Shown here in pieces: positions 1 through 5,598 of a DNA stretch of 6,566 nt. The stretch covers positions 2,898-9,463 of the forward strand of contig MHXL01000044.1 in NCBI GenBank assembly GCA_001824455.1, read 5' to 3'. The notes under the pieces were generated by a model. It saw only the letters and a list, made by a program, of their open reading frames with translations, did not search any database and was not told the DNA's origin. A program made the position numbers and the translations under genes. Source of the stretch: Desulfuromonadaceae bacterium GWB2_53_15 (GTDB lineage: Bacteria; Desulfobacterota; Desulfuromonadia; Geobacterales; Pseudopelobacteraceae). Position 1 is the first letter of the stretch, and every line of letters begins with the position of its first letter.

Positions 1-4
1 GACT

Positions 5-820
5 ATGATCGATTTTTTTCAAAGCTACAGCCCAATTTCACAGGTTCTGATTGCCACTTTTTTCACCTGGGGGGTCACCGCGGCGGGGGCTGCGCTTGTT
101 TTCTTAACAAAGACGGTCAACCAAAGACTCATGGATTCAATGCTAGGTTTCGCTGCCGGCGTCATGATTGCCGCAAGCTTCTGGTCTTTGCTCGCACCGG
201 GTATCGAGATGGCCCAACAGATGGGCCAAACCCCTTGGCAGACCGCTGTGATCGGATTCATGGGCGGCGGCATTTTCATGCGACTGACCGACCGGTTGCT
301 GCCGCACCTGCATCCGGGTCTGGCTGTCGATCAGAGCGAAGGGATCAAGACCTCCTGGCAGCGCAGCACACTGCTGGTTCTTGCGATCACCCTGCACAAC
401 ATTCCTGAAGGCCTTGCGGTCGGCGTCGCCTTTGGGGCGGTGGCCGCAGGCCTTCCATCCGCAACTCTCGGCGGCGCGATTGCGCTGGCAATCGGAATCG
501 GACTTCAGAATTTCCCGGAAGGAACAGCAGTATCGATGCCGTTGAGAAGAGAAGGGATGGGGAAAAGGAAAAGCTTCTTTTTTGGGCAGGCCTCCGGGAT
601 AGTTGAGCCGGTTGCCGGGGTTCTCGGGGCATTGTTTGTTCTGCAGATGCGTAGTATCCTGCCGTATGCGCTTTGCTTTGCTGCCGGAGCGATGATCTTT
701 GTCGTTGTAGTGGAACTAATCCCGGAATCCCAGCGGATCCCGGCAAACATAGATCTGGTAACCATGGCTACCATGGCCGGTTTTTCGGTGATGATGATCC
801 TTGACGTTGCTTTGGGGTAA
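5..820 (+). CDS. ZIP-family divalent metal transporter (GufA/ZupT-like)
   Basis: This 271-residue integral membrane protein belongs to the ZIP family, which moves divalent metals (zinc, sometimes iron or manganese) into the cytoplasm across the inner membrane. The two metal-site signatures are visible: HNIPEG at residues 131-136 (TM4) and QNFPEG at 168-173 (TM5), each within a hydrophobic helix. About eight hydrophobic segments can be drawn (roughly 10-34, 43-63, 80-95, 121-147, 152-176, 191-213, 218-240, 252-270). The loop between TM3 and TM4 holds HLHPG (101-105), a short His-containing stretch like the variable metal-binding loop of other ZIPs. Length fits the GufA/ZupT-type bacterial members. 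Only four bases precede the ATG, so the ribosome site and promoter lie outside the window, and a start further upstream cannot be excluded. The gene converges on the transglycosylase gene with 90 nt between stops. The metal transported cannot be read from sequence. Confidence 0.9.
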   Translation: MIDFFQSYSPISQVLIATFFTWGVTAAGAALVFLTKTVNQRLMDSMLGFAAGVMIAASFWSLLAPGIEMAQQMGQTPWQTAVIGFMGGGIFMRLTDRLLPHLHPGLAVDQSEGIKTSWQRSTLLVLAITLHNIPEGLAVGVAFGAVAAGLPSATLGGAIALAIGIGLQNFPEGTAVSMPLRREGMGKRKSFFFGQASGIVEPVAGVLGALFVLQMRSILPYALCFAAGAMIFVVVVELIPESQRIPANIDLVTMATMAGFSVMMILDVALG

Positions 821-910
821 GAGGGGGGAATGGCTAGAATTGCAGGCCAATTATTTCGCCGTAGCTCCGTGTTTCAATTGCTTTTCATGCTAACCTGCCT
901 CGAACTGAAT

Positions 911-3007
911 CTATCTCAACCCGTACAACTGGCGATAGGTGGCTGCCGAAGCATAGACCTTCTTGACGTAATCCCGCGTCTCCTGATAGGGGATACTCTC
1001 GATAAACTCGTCCTTCTTGAGTCCCTTCAGATTCTTCTTCCAGCGCTCAACCGCGGTGGAACCGGCATTGTAGGCCGCCAGCGCATAGACCGTATCACCA
1101 TCGTAACCATTCAACAGATCCCGGAAATGCTTGGTACCCAACTTGATATTGAACTCCGGGGTGGTAAGTCGTTGCGGGTTGAACTCCCCTTTTTCACGGG
1201 CAGTAGCCTTGGCGGTGTTCGGCATAAGCTGCATCAGGCCAATGGCTCCGGCGTGGGATTTGACGGCAGGCGAAAAACTGCTCTCGGCGCGGATCAGCGC
1301 ATAGATCAGCGCTTCGGAGAGGGTATTGGCTGATGCATGCTGACCGACCGGTTCCGTATAGGTCAGGGGATAACCAGCTGTCCATAGCGGCAGGCTGGCC
1401 TTATCCCATTTCACAGGACGGTTTTGCAGGAACAGGGCAATGGCAGAACTGTAATCTCCCATTTCCAGATACAACCGGGCCAGCCCCGGGATCATGTTTT
1501 TTTTGTCACCCAGCTTCTTGCGGACGGCCGAGATCTCGGTGCGCGCCTCCGAAAGCAGCCCCAATGAAGCCAGCAGGCGTGGTTTATCGAATCCGGCTGG
1601 CAACGGCAGCTCCTGCTGTACATTACGCTGACCCAGGCCTTCCCGTACATCCTTAAACCCCTTCTGCTCACGGCACCAGGCTGAATAAAATCCGGACGGA
1701 TACTCGTCCAGGAGAGTACGGTAATAAGTGGCAGCCTCGCCAGCAATACCGGCATTCTCCAACGACCGTGACAGCCAATAGAGGCCCTTCTCCCGCACTT
1801 CCTCATCCTTCAGCAACACCTTGAAAGACTCGGCTGCTACCAGAAATTCACCGGCCAGATAACGACACCAGGCCGTATCCCAGCTTGCCCGGGAAAAAAA
1901 CTTGGAGTCTGGAAAACCCTTTATGAGTTGATCATACAGGCGTGCAGCCTCAAGGTAATTTCCCAACCCCTTGCGCAATCCAGCGGCCTCCATCAGGGCA
2001 TCGTCGCTGAACTCCTGTTTTTTACCCTCGCCGGCCAGCTCCATGTAGAGCGTAAAAGCCCGCTCATTCTGGTCCTGGCGCTCAAGCGACTTGGCCAGCC
2101 AAAAACGGCCCTCTGAATTTATCCCGGCAATATTACAGGCAGCAGCCTTTGTGAGGCACTTCTGTGCTTGTTTATACTTTTTTAGACGAAGCTGGGCCAT
2201 TCCCAGCCGAAGATCGACCCTGGCGATAAAAGCAGGCGACTGACCCTCCAGCGGGATAGACTGCAATGTTTGCAGTGAGCGGGCAAACTTGTTCTGGACA
2301 TACAATGCCGAGGCACGCCGCAGTAGCTCTTCAGGCGTGTAGGCCACTAAACTTACACCAGTTTTTTCCAGCGCTTTGAGCCGATCCAGGGCCATATCTG
2401 CTTGAGCAGCAACCGGGTTGTTCAGCCAGATGCTGCGATAAACCTGGGCAGCACCGTCTTTATCCCCTGTTTCTTCACGACTGCGGGCCATTTGGTAAAG
2501 AGCATCCACGGAATCACTACCGGAGGGGTGCTTATCGACAAAGGATTGAAAAACCTTGAGGGCTCCCTTGTAATCGTCGGCCTCGATAAAAGTGTCTGCA
2601 AAAAGCTTCTCGGAACGGCGAATCAATAGCGAGGCAGGATAGGTTTTAGGGATAGAGGCGGCCTTGGCGGCGGCCTCCGTATATTTTTTGAGCTTCAACA
2701 AGGCCTCGGCCTGATACAGAGCAGCATAGTCGCCCAAAAGCGGCAACCTCTGCTCGGCCTCAGCCAGAAGCGCAACAGCCTCGGCCGTCTTGCCCGAACG
2801 CAACGCCGCAACCCCGAGCAGGAAGCTTCGCTGGGGCGATTCAGCCGTCTTCAAGGCAGTAGCAAAGGCAACGCCGTAATCCTTTTCCCTGAATTGTGCG
2901 GCGGCCCGGGAGAATAGATCATCGGCGCGAGAAGAAACAACTGCCAGAGAAATGAGGGAAACCCCGGTTAGTGCAACTATGATCAGCTTATGCGGAATGC
3001 GAAACAT
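911..3007 (-). CDS. slt: Soluble lytic murein transglycosylase, Slt70-type with TPR-like superhelix
   Basis: This periplasmic enzyme of the GH23 family cleaves the MurNAc-GlcNAc bond of peptidoglycan non-hydrolytically, leaving 1,6-anhydro-MurNAc ends. It has 698 residues from the start chosen here; E. coli Slt70 has 645. A signal peptide (1-28) ends in SRA before DD. Residues 30 to about 520 are alpha-helical repeats with TPR-like character. The C-terminal catalytic domain has ESSFSP with the catalytic Glu at 575, GLMQLMP at 590-596, AYNAG at 645-649 and IPYQETRDYV at 672-681. An ATG 14 codons upstream (3049) is open but would put a basic, proline-containing stretch before the signal peptide. 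The ATG at 3007 follows an AGGCAGGA ribosome site directly and is preferred. The gene lies 100 nt after the ATPase gene on the same strand, with a terminator-like hairpin between them. An A8 run lies in the coding strand at 1504-1497. Confidence 0.93.
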   Translation of the reverse strand: MFRIPHKLIIVALTGVSLISLAVVSSRADDLFSRAAAQFREKDYGVAFATALKTAESPQRSFLLGVAALRSGKTAEAVALLAEAEQRLPLLGDYAALYQAEALLKLKKYTEAAAKAASIPKTYPASLLIRRSEKLFADTFIEADDYKGALKVFQSFVDKHPSGSDSVDALYQMARSREETGDKDGAAQVYRSIWLNNPVAAQADMALDRLKALEKTGVSLVAYTPEELLRRASALYVQNKFARSLQTLQSIPLEGQSPAFIARVDLRLGMAQLRLKKYKQAQKCLTKAAACNIAGINSEGRFWLAKSLERQDQNERAFTLYMELAGEGKKQEFSDDALMEAAGLRKGLGNYLEAARLYDQLIKGFPDSKFFSRASWDTAWCRYLAGEFLVAAESFKVLLKDEEVREKGLYWLSRSLENAGIAGEAATYYRTLLDEYPSGFYSAWCREQKGFKDVREGLGQRNVQQELPLPAGFDKPRLLASLGLLSEARTEISAVRKKLGDKKNMIPGLARLYLEMGDYSSAIALFLQNRPVKWDKASLPLWTAGYPLTYTEPVGQHASANTLSEALIYALIRAESSFSPAVKSHAGAIGLMQLMPNTAKATAREKGEFNPQRLTTPEFNIKLGTKHFRDLLNGYDGDTVYALAAYNAGSTAVERWKKNLKGLKKDEFIESIPYQETRDYVKKVYASAATYRQLYGLR

Positions 3008-3023
3008 TGTCCTGCCTTTCGTG

Positions 3024-3054
3024 AAAAAAGGCCCTGGCTGCCTGCCCATGGCCT
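3024..3054 (-). terminator. Possible intrinsic terminator or attenuator before slt
   Basis: On the minus strand, AGGCC (3054-3050) pairs with GGCCT (3033-3029), and an inner GGC/GCC stem closes an AGGCA loop. A run of six Ts, the first of which closes the stem, follows at 3029-3024. The outer stem is only 5 bp and is separated from the inner one by unpaired bases, so termination may be partial. The T run ends about 16 nt before the slt ATG and just before its ribosome site. The hairpin would therefore either end the upstream operon or reduce read-through into slt. Confidence 0.4.
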
Positions 3055-3107
3055 GTCTGAGTTATTTTTTAGACTGTAAGCAGATATCAATCCCTTAGCG
3101 CGGTCCG

Positions 3108-3995
3108 TTATGCCTTGCGCCTCTCCAGCAAGCGTTTACCCACCCAGTGGTTGGCAAACTGGTAGGCTATCCGACCGCTGCAGTCGCTTTTTTGCTGGGA
3201 CCAGAGAATGGCGGCCTGACGTTCTTCCTCGCCCCACACCAGATCGGCATTCATTTTGGCGAATAGCTTGCTGGTCCACTGACGGACAACCTCCAGATAC
3301 TGATCCTGACTGAAGGGATGGAAACCGACCCACAGCCCGAAGCGACCCGAGAGGGATATCTTCTCCTCCACTGCCTCGCCATGGTGGACCTCGTTATTGA
3401 CCATCATGGCGCCCCGGTTGTCGGATTCGTACTCGGGCAGCAGATGACGGCGATTGGAGGTGACGTAGATCAGCGCATTCTCCGGAGTGGCATAGACCGA
3501 ACCATCCAGGGCGCTTTTCAGCATCTTGTAACTCGATTCCCCCACCTCGAAGGAAATATCATCGGAGAATATTATGAAACGATACGGTTCTCCCTTGATG
3601 GCATCAACGATATCCGGCAGATGCACCAGATCGTCCTTATCCACCTGTACCACCCTCAATCCCTGACCGGCGTAGTTATTGAGAATTGCCCGCACCAGTG
3701 CTGACTTGCCGGTACCGCGCGTCCCCCACAACAGGATATTATTTGCCGGCAGGCCGGCCAGAAACTGGCGGGTATTCTCATCCACCACCCGTTTCTGCTC
3801 GTCAATGCCCAGCAGGTCACCCAGAACAATCTGCTCCACCACGTCCAGCGGTTCCAGATAGCCTACAAAGGAATGCTTGTGCCAATTGGCGGCGCAGGTG
3901 ACAGACCAGTCCAGGGCGGGGATCGGTTTCGGCAGGAGTTGTTCCAACGAGGTCAACACACGTTTGAGCTGTACGGTCAGTTCCGGGTCAAGCAT
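3108..3995 (-). CDS. AAA-type ATP-binding protein, DUF815 family
   Basis: This 295-residue protein matches the bacterial DUF815 group of P-loop ATPases, which have no settled cellular role. The Walker A loop is GTRGTGKS (91-98). The Walker B strand is RFIIFSDD (139-146), ending in two Asp instead of Asp-Glu, as this family usually has. A sensor-1-like VTSN is at 178-181, and SGRFG (216-220) offers an arginine-finger candidate, R218. SGRIA (273-277) is in the usual sensor-2 region. Residues 1-85 form a mostly helical leader. There is no signal peptide or membrane helix, so it should be cytoplasmic. The ATG follows GGAG with a 6-nt spacer and lies 15 nt after the lipoprotein stop, indicating one operon. 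Pairing with a lipoprotein and a nearby murein enzyme suggests envelope-related work; this is inference. The family call is confident, the function is not. Confidence 0.88.
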   Translation of the reverse strand: MLDPELTVQLKRVLTSLEQLLPKPIPALDWSVTCAANWHKHSFVGYLEPLDVVEQIVLGDLLGIDEQKRVVDENTRQFLAGLPANNILLWGTRGTGKSALVRAILNNYAGQGLRVVQVDKDDLVHLPDIVDAIKGEPYRFIIFSDDISFEVGESSYKMLKSALDGSVYATPENALIYVTSNRRHLLPEYESDNRGAMMVNNEVHHGEAVEEKISLSGRFGLWVGFHPFSQDQYLEVVRQWTSKLFAKMNADLVWGEEERQAAILWSQQKSDCSGRIAYQFANHWVGKRLLERRKA

Positions 3996-4010
3996 CTATA
4001 GCTCCATATT

Positions 4011-4550
4011 TTATGGCGTCAGTTTCTTGATGATGGCGTCAGCCAGGCCGTGGGCCAGCTTGTTGCCCATACGGATCTTGACCGCGGAGACGGGCAGGCG
4101 GTCGTGCTCGAAAAAGTCTGCCTCCTGCAAAAACACCTCCAGAGAAGGTTCATTTTTGCCCGGTTCATACAGATAGAGACGTGATTTGACCTTCATCTCC
4201 GTGGAACAGCAGCCGGAATTTTCCACATAGCCCCAGATGTCGCCCGAGATATAGGTCTGTTTTACCAGCCAAGCCGGTTCGACCTCCTTGAGCTCTTCCT
4301 TGAGGATCAGGAACTTGGCAACCCGCGTGTTTTTGCGCTGAGCATTCAGCCGATCAACGAATTCGTTGAAGACCGGTTCACCGACATCTGCCGGGACCAG
4401 GGTCGTATCAAAGGGGATTACGTAGATCGTCTCGCGTTCTTGCCGTGGGTCAAGGCCGCCAAAACTCCGGACCTTGGGCGCCGCTGTACAGGCTGTCAGA
4501 AACAGGGTCGCGAGCAGCACACCTGCCATTGCACGCACAAAAGCGCTCAC
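4011..4550 (-). CDS. Uncharacterised outer-membrane-type lipoprotein (GTG start)
   Basis: I do not recognise this 179-residue protein by name. Residues 1-20 are a lipoprotein signal peptide ending in the lipobox LTAC, with C21 as the predicted lipidated residue. The next residues are Thr-Ala-Ala rather than Asp, which in proteobacteria usually means outer-membrane sorting. The mature part has a beta strand TIYVIPFD (41-48), an amphipathic helix about 58-72, a second strand region ISGDIWGYVE (101-110) and a C-terminal helix about 159-177. This strand/helix order resembles the LpoB/CsgG/TolB N-terminal type of fold, but that is a weak inference. C114-C115 is an unusual vicinal pair. The GTG at 4550 overlaps the TGA of the DUF507-B gene (GTGA) and has AGGAG 6 nt upstream. 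A longer ATG start at 4604 would run deep into that gene and put a polar stretch before the signal peptide, so it was not used. Confidence 0.82.
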   Translation of the reverse strand: MSAFVRAMAGVLLATLFLTACTAAPKVRSFGGLDPRQERETIYVIPFDTTLVPADVGEPVFNEFVDRLNAQRKNTRVAKFLILKEELKEVEPAWLVKQTYISGDIWGYVENSGCCSTEMKVKSRLYLYEPGKNEPSLEVFLQEADFFEHDRLPVSAVKIRMGNKLAHGLADAIIKKLTP

Positions 4551-4807
4551 AGTTTTCTCCTGACAAGTTCTTCCTGATAAAACTTTTGATACAGGACTTC
4601 CCAATCACGGCTGCCGGGAGCCCTGTTCCTGAGCTTGGCCTGCACCGCTGCATCGATTTCATCCGCGACACTGAAAAAATTAGTCAGCGACTGTTTGATA
4701 CGTGACAGCGCCCGGCCCTCATCGACAACATCGGCCAGATCGTCACGCCACAGGCGCTCCAAGATCTCGTGGGACAAATGGGAAATACGGTCTTCGGAAA
4801 GCGACAT
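4547..4807 (-). CDS. DUF507 family protein B
   Basis: This 86-residue, charged, largely helical protein of the DUF507 family has no known function. It aligns with its upstream neighbour at the N terminus: both follow a pattern of Leu, Glu, Ile, Leu and then a second helix with Leu and Asp. They are therefore tandem paralogues. The C-terminal part differs, with DWEVLYQKFYQEELVRRKL (68-86) rich in aromatic and charged residues. There is no signal peptide or membrane helix, so it is predicted cytoplasmic. The ATG has AAGGA 6 nt upstream, and that ribosome site shares bases with the TAA stop of DUF507-A (9 nt between genes). Its own TGA overlaps the GTG start of the lipoprotein. Both arrangements favour translational coupling and fixed stoichiometry. 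Confidence 0.85.
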   Translation of the reverse strand: MSLSEDRISHLSHEILERLWRDDLADVVDEGRALSRIKQSLTNFFSVADEIDAAVQAKLRNRAPGSRDWEVLYQKFYQEELVRRKL

Positions 4808-4816
4808 ATAATTTCC

Positions 4817-5104
4817 TTACAAAACAATCTTGCGATCCTTGGCCAACTTTTCCTTGATCATCCGCAGCATCTTGCGGCGATCGATGTCCGCAGCACCACG
4901 ACCCATGGCAGCAATAGTCTCGTCCAGCATCCGCTCGGCATCCCGCGCCAAGTTCTGTTCACGACTGATATCCTGCATGATTGCCTTGACAATGCCCTGC
5001 ACCGCGGCACTCCGCTCTTGACGCTGTACAATCAGGCCATCCTGAACAAGGTCGCTGTAGACCTTCTCAGCCAGGCGTTTTATTTGTTCTTCCTTTAATC
5101 GCAT
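4817..5104 (-). CDS. DUF507 family protein A
   Basis: This 95-residue DUF507 family protein is first in the tandem pair. It is highly charged and predicted all-helical, with an N-terminal helix starting MRLKEEQIKRLAEKV and a basic C-terminal segment RRKMLRMIKEKLAKD (75-89), which is typical of the family. No enzymatic motif, signal peptide or membrane helix is visible. The ATG is preceded by GGTGAG with a 5-nt spacer as the probable ribosome site. That site is one arm of the GGTGA-G-TCACC palindrome, and a strong terminator ends 11 nt before the ATG. No convincing promoter was seen between the terminator and this gene, so expression probably relies on read-through from the cytochrome transcript or on a promoter inside the cytochrome gene. 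Role unknown. Confidence 0.87.
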   Translation of the reverse strand: MRLKEEQIKRLAEKVYSDLVQDGLIVQRQERSAAVQGIVKAIMQDISREQNLARDAERMLDETIAAMGRGAADIDRRKMLRMIKEKLAKDRKIVL

Positions 5105-5115
5105 GGTGACTCACC
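5105..5115 (-). promoter_or_regulatory. Palindrome covering the DUF507-A ribosome site
   Basis: GGTGAGTCACC is an 11-nt palindrome (5-bp arms around one base) lying directly between the terminator T run and the DUF507-A ATG. In RNA it could fold as a 4-bp GGTG/CACC stem with an AGT loop, which would hide the GGTGAG ribosome site. In DNA it could be a small protein site. It may also be chance, given its short length. Confidence 0.35.
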
Positions 5116-5140
5116 AAAAAAAAACCTGCCTTCCGGCAGG
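5116..5140 (-). terminator. Intrinsic terminator of the cytochrome c gene
   Basis: On the minus strand a perfect 6-bp GC-rich stem, CCTGCC (5140-5135) with GGCAGG (5130-5125), is closed by a GGAA (GNRA-type) loop and followed at once by nine Ts (5124-5116). It lies 16 nt after the cytochrome stop codon. The plus strand has no matching T run, so it acts in one direction only. It sits immediately before the DUF507-A start, leaving no room for a separate promoter downstream of it. Confidence 0.88.
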
Positions 5141-5149
5141 CTAGAAAAT

Positions 5150-5169
5150 GACCCTCTTACTTCAGGGTC
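5150..5169 (-). other. Hairpin enclosing the cytochrome stop codon
   Basis: GACCCT (5169-5164) and AGGGTC (5155-5150) on the minus strand can pair as a 6-bp stem around an 8-nt loop that contains most of the TAA stop codon (5159-5157). Together with the terminator just downstream, it gives two hairpins in a row at the 3' end of the cytochrome message. It may protect the transcript from 3' exonucleases. The arms are partly fixed by coding constraint, so this is tentative. Confidence 0.35.
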
Positions 5170-5465
5170 TTCAGATACCCTAGCAAGGCGTCCATTTCAG
5201 CCTTGGGCAGGGTCTTGAATGATGGCATAGAGCTGTTTGGATTGGTTTTTTTCGGATTCTCCAGCTTCACCTTTAAATCATTTTCCTTCATCTTTGAAGC
5301 AATCTTGGTCAGTTCGGGACCGATCGCCCCGCCCTTTCCCTTGATCACATGGCACATGGCGCACTTCTGGCTGAAGATCTGCTCACCCTTGCTGCCAGCC
5401 TGGGCTGCCACCGTCAACAGTGCCACTACGGCAAACGCCGCAAATACAGCAACTACACGCTTCAT
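5157..5465 (-). CDS. Small periplasmic monohaem c-type cytochrome
   Basis: This 102-residue class I-type cytochrome c carries electrons in the periplasm. Residues 1-23 are a Sec signal peptide with a hydrophobic core and an AQA cleavage site before GS, leaving a mature protein of about 79 residues. The single haem-binding motif is CAMCH (35-39), with His39 as the near axial ligand. Met80 in SSMPSF is the expected sixth ligand. GPEL (49-52) and the C-terminal helix MDALLGYLKTL (91-101) complete the usual fold. The ATG at 5465 has AAGGAG 7 nt upstream. An in-frame ATG at 5492 has no ribosome site and would place that AAGGAG inside the coding region, so it was rejected. The gene has its own promoter candidate and a strong terminator, so it is probably a largely monocistronic unit. 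Redox partners are unknown. The gene is divergent from hemW, whose family also deals with haem. Confidence 0.93.
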   Translation of the reverse strand: MKRVVAVFAAFAVVALLTVAAQAGSKGEQIFSQKCAMCHVIKGKGGAIGPELTKIASKMKENDLKVKLENPKKTNPNSSMPSFKTLPKAEMDALLGYLKTLK

Positions 5466-5542
5466 GGCAAAACTCCTTGGTAAGTTAGACATTTTTTCGC
5501 TTAAATGATTTCGTGTACGCCCTTATTCTGCCTATCAGGGCT

Positions 5543-5578
5543 GGAATGGTATAAGTGTGGACACATTGTACCCATTCC
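5543..5578. promoter_or_regulatory. Imperfect dyad over the divergent promoters (possible operator)
   Basis: The outer arms GGAATGG (5543-5549) and CCATTCC (5572-5578) are perfect 7-bp inverted repeats. Nested inside them is GTGT-GG-ACAC (5555-5564), with its centre shifted by 1 bp from that of the outer arms. The dyad covers the -10 of the cytochrome promoter and the -35 of the hemW promoter, so a bound protein could affect both. No known regulator box was recognised. Confidence 0.4.
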
Positions 5579-5587
5579 GGTTAAAAT
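5558..5587 (+). promoter_or_regulatory. Candidate sigma70 promoter for hemW
   Basis: TGGACA (5558-5563, 5 of 6 to the -35 consensus) and TAAAAT (5582-5587, 5 of 6 to the -10) are separated by 18 bp. Predicted transcription start is about 5594-5596, only 3-5 nt before the hemW ATG. No Shine-Dalgarno sequence precedes that ATG, which agrees with a near-leaderless message. Confidence 0.5.
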
Positions 5588-5592
5588 TGCAA
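5565..5592 (-). promoter_or_regulatory. Candidate sigma70 promoter for the cytochrome c gene
   Basis: Read on the minus strand, TTGCAA (5592-5587, 4 of 6 to the -35 consensus) and TACAAT (5570-5565, 5 of 6 to the -10) are 16 bp apart. Transcription would start near 5558, giving a leader of about 93 nt before the ATG. It overlaps the proposed hemW promoter on the other strand. Confidence 0.5.
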
Positions 5593-5598
5593 ATCATT

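Noticed and set aside
838..852. Hairpin AATTG-CAGGC-CAATT between the convergent ZIP and slt genes as a shared terminator
   Set aside because: The stem is short and AT-rich with no T run on either strand. No convincing terminator was found in 821-910, so how either gene ends transcription is unclear.
830..1333. Plus-strand open frame of 167 codons after the ZIP gene
   Set aside because: It lies almost wholly antisense to the catalytic part of slt, has no recognisable domain, and the opposite strand encodes clear GH23 motifs.
3008..3049. Longer slt start at the ATG at 3049 (712 residues)
   Set aside because: It would place the AGGCAGGA ribosome site inside the coding region and add a polar stretch before a good signal peptide.
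3061..3107. Promoter for slt using TTGATA as -35
   Set aside because: No -10 element with more than a weak match lies at 16-18 bp spacing.
3318..3704. Plus-strand open frame of 128 codons
   Set aside because: It is antisense to the ATPase core (Walker B, sensor 1) and has no family resemblance.
5526..5555. Alternative hemW promoter with TATAAG (5550-5555) as -10
   Set aside because: The upstream hexamer (TTCTGC, 18 bp spacing) is a poor -35 match; the TGGACA/TAAAAT pair fits better.
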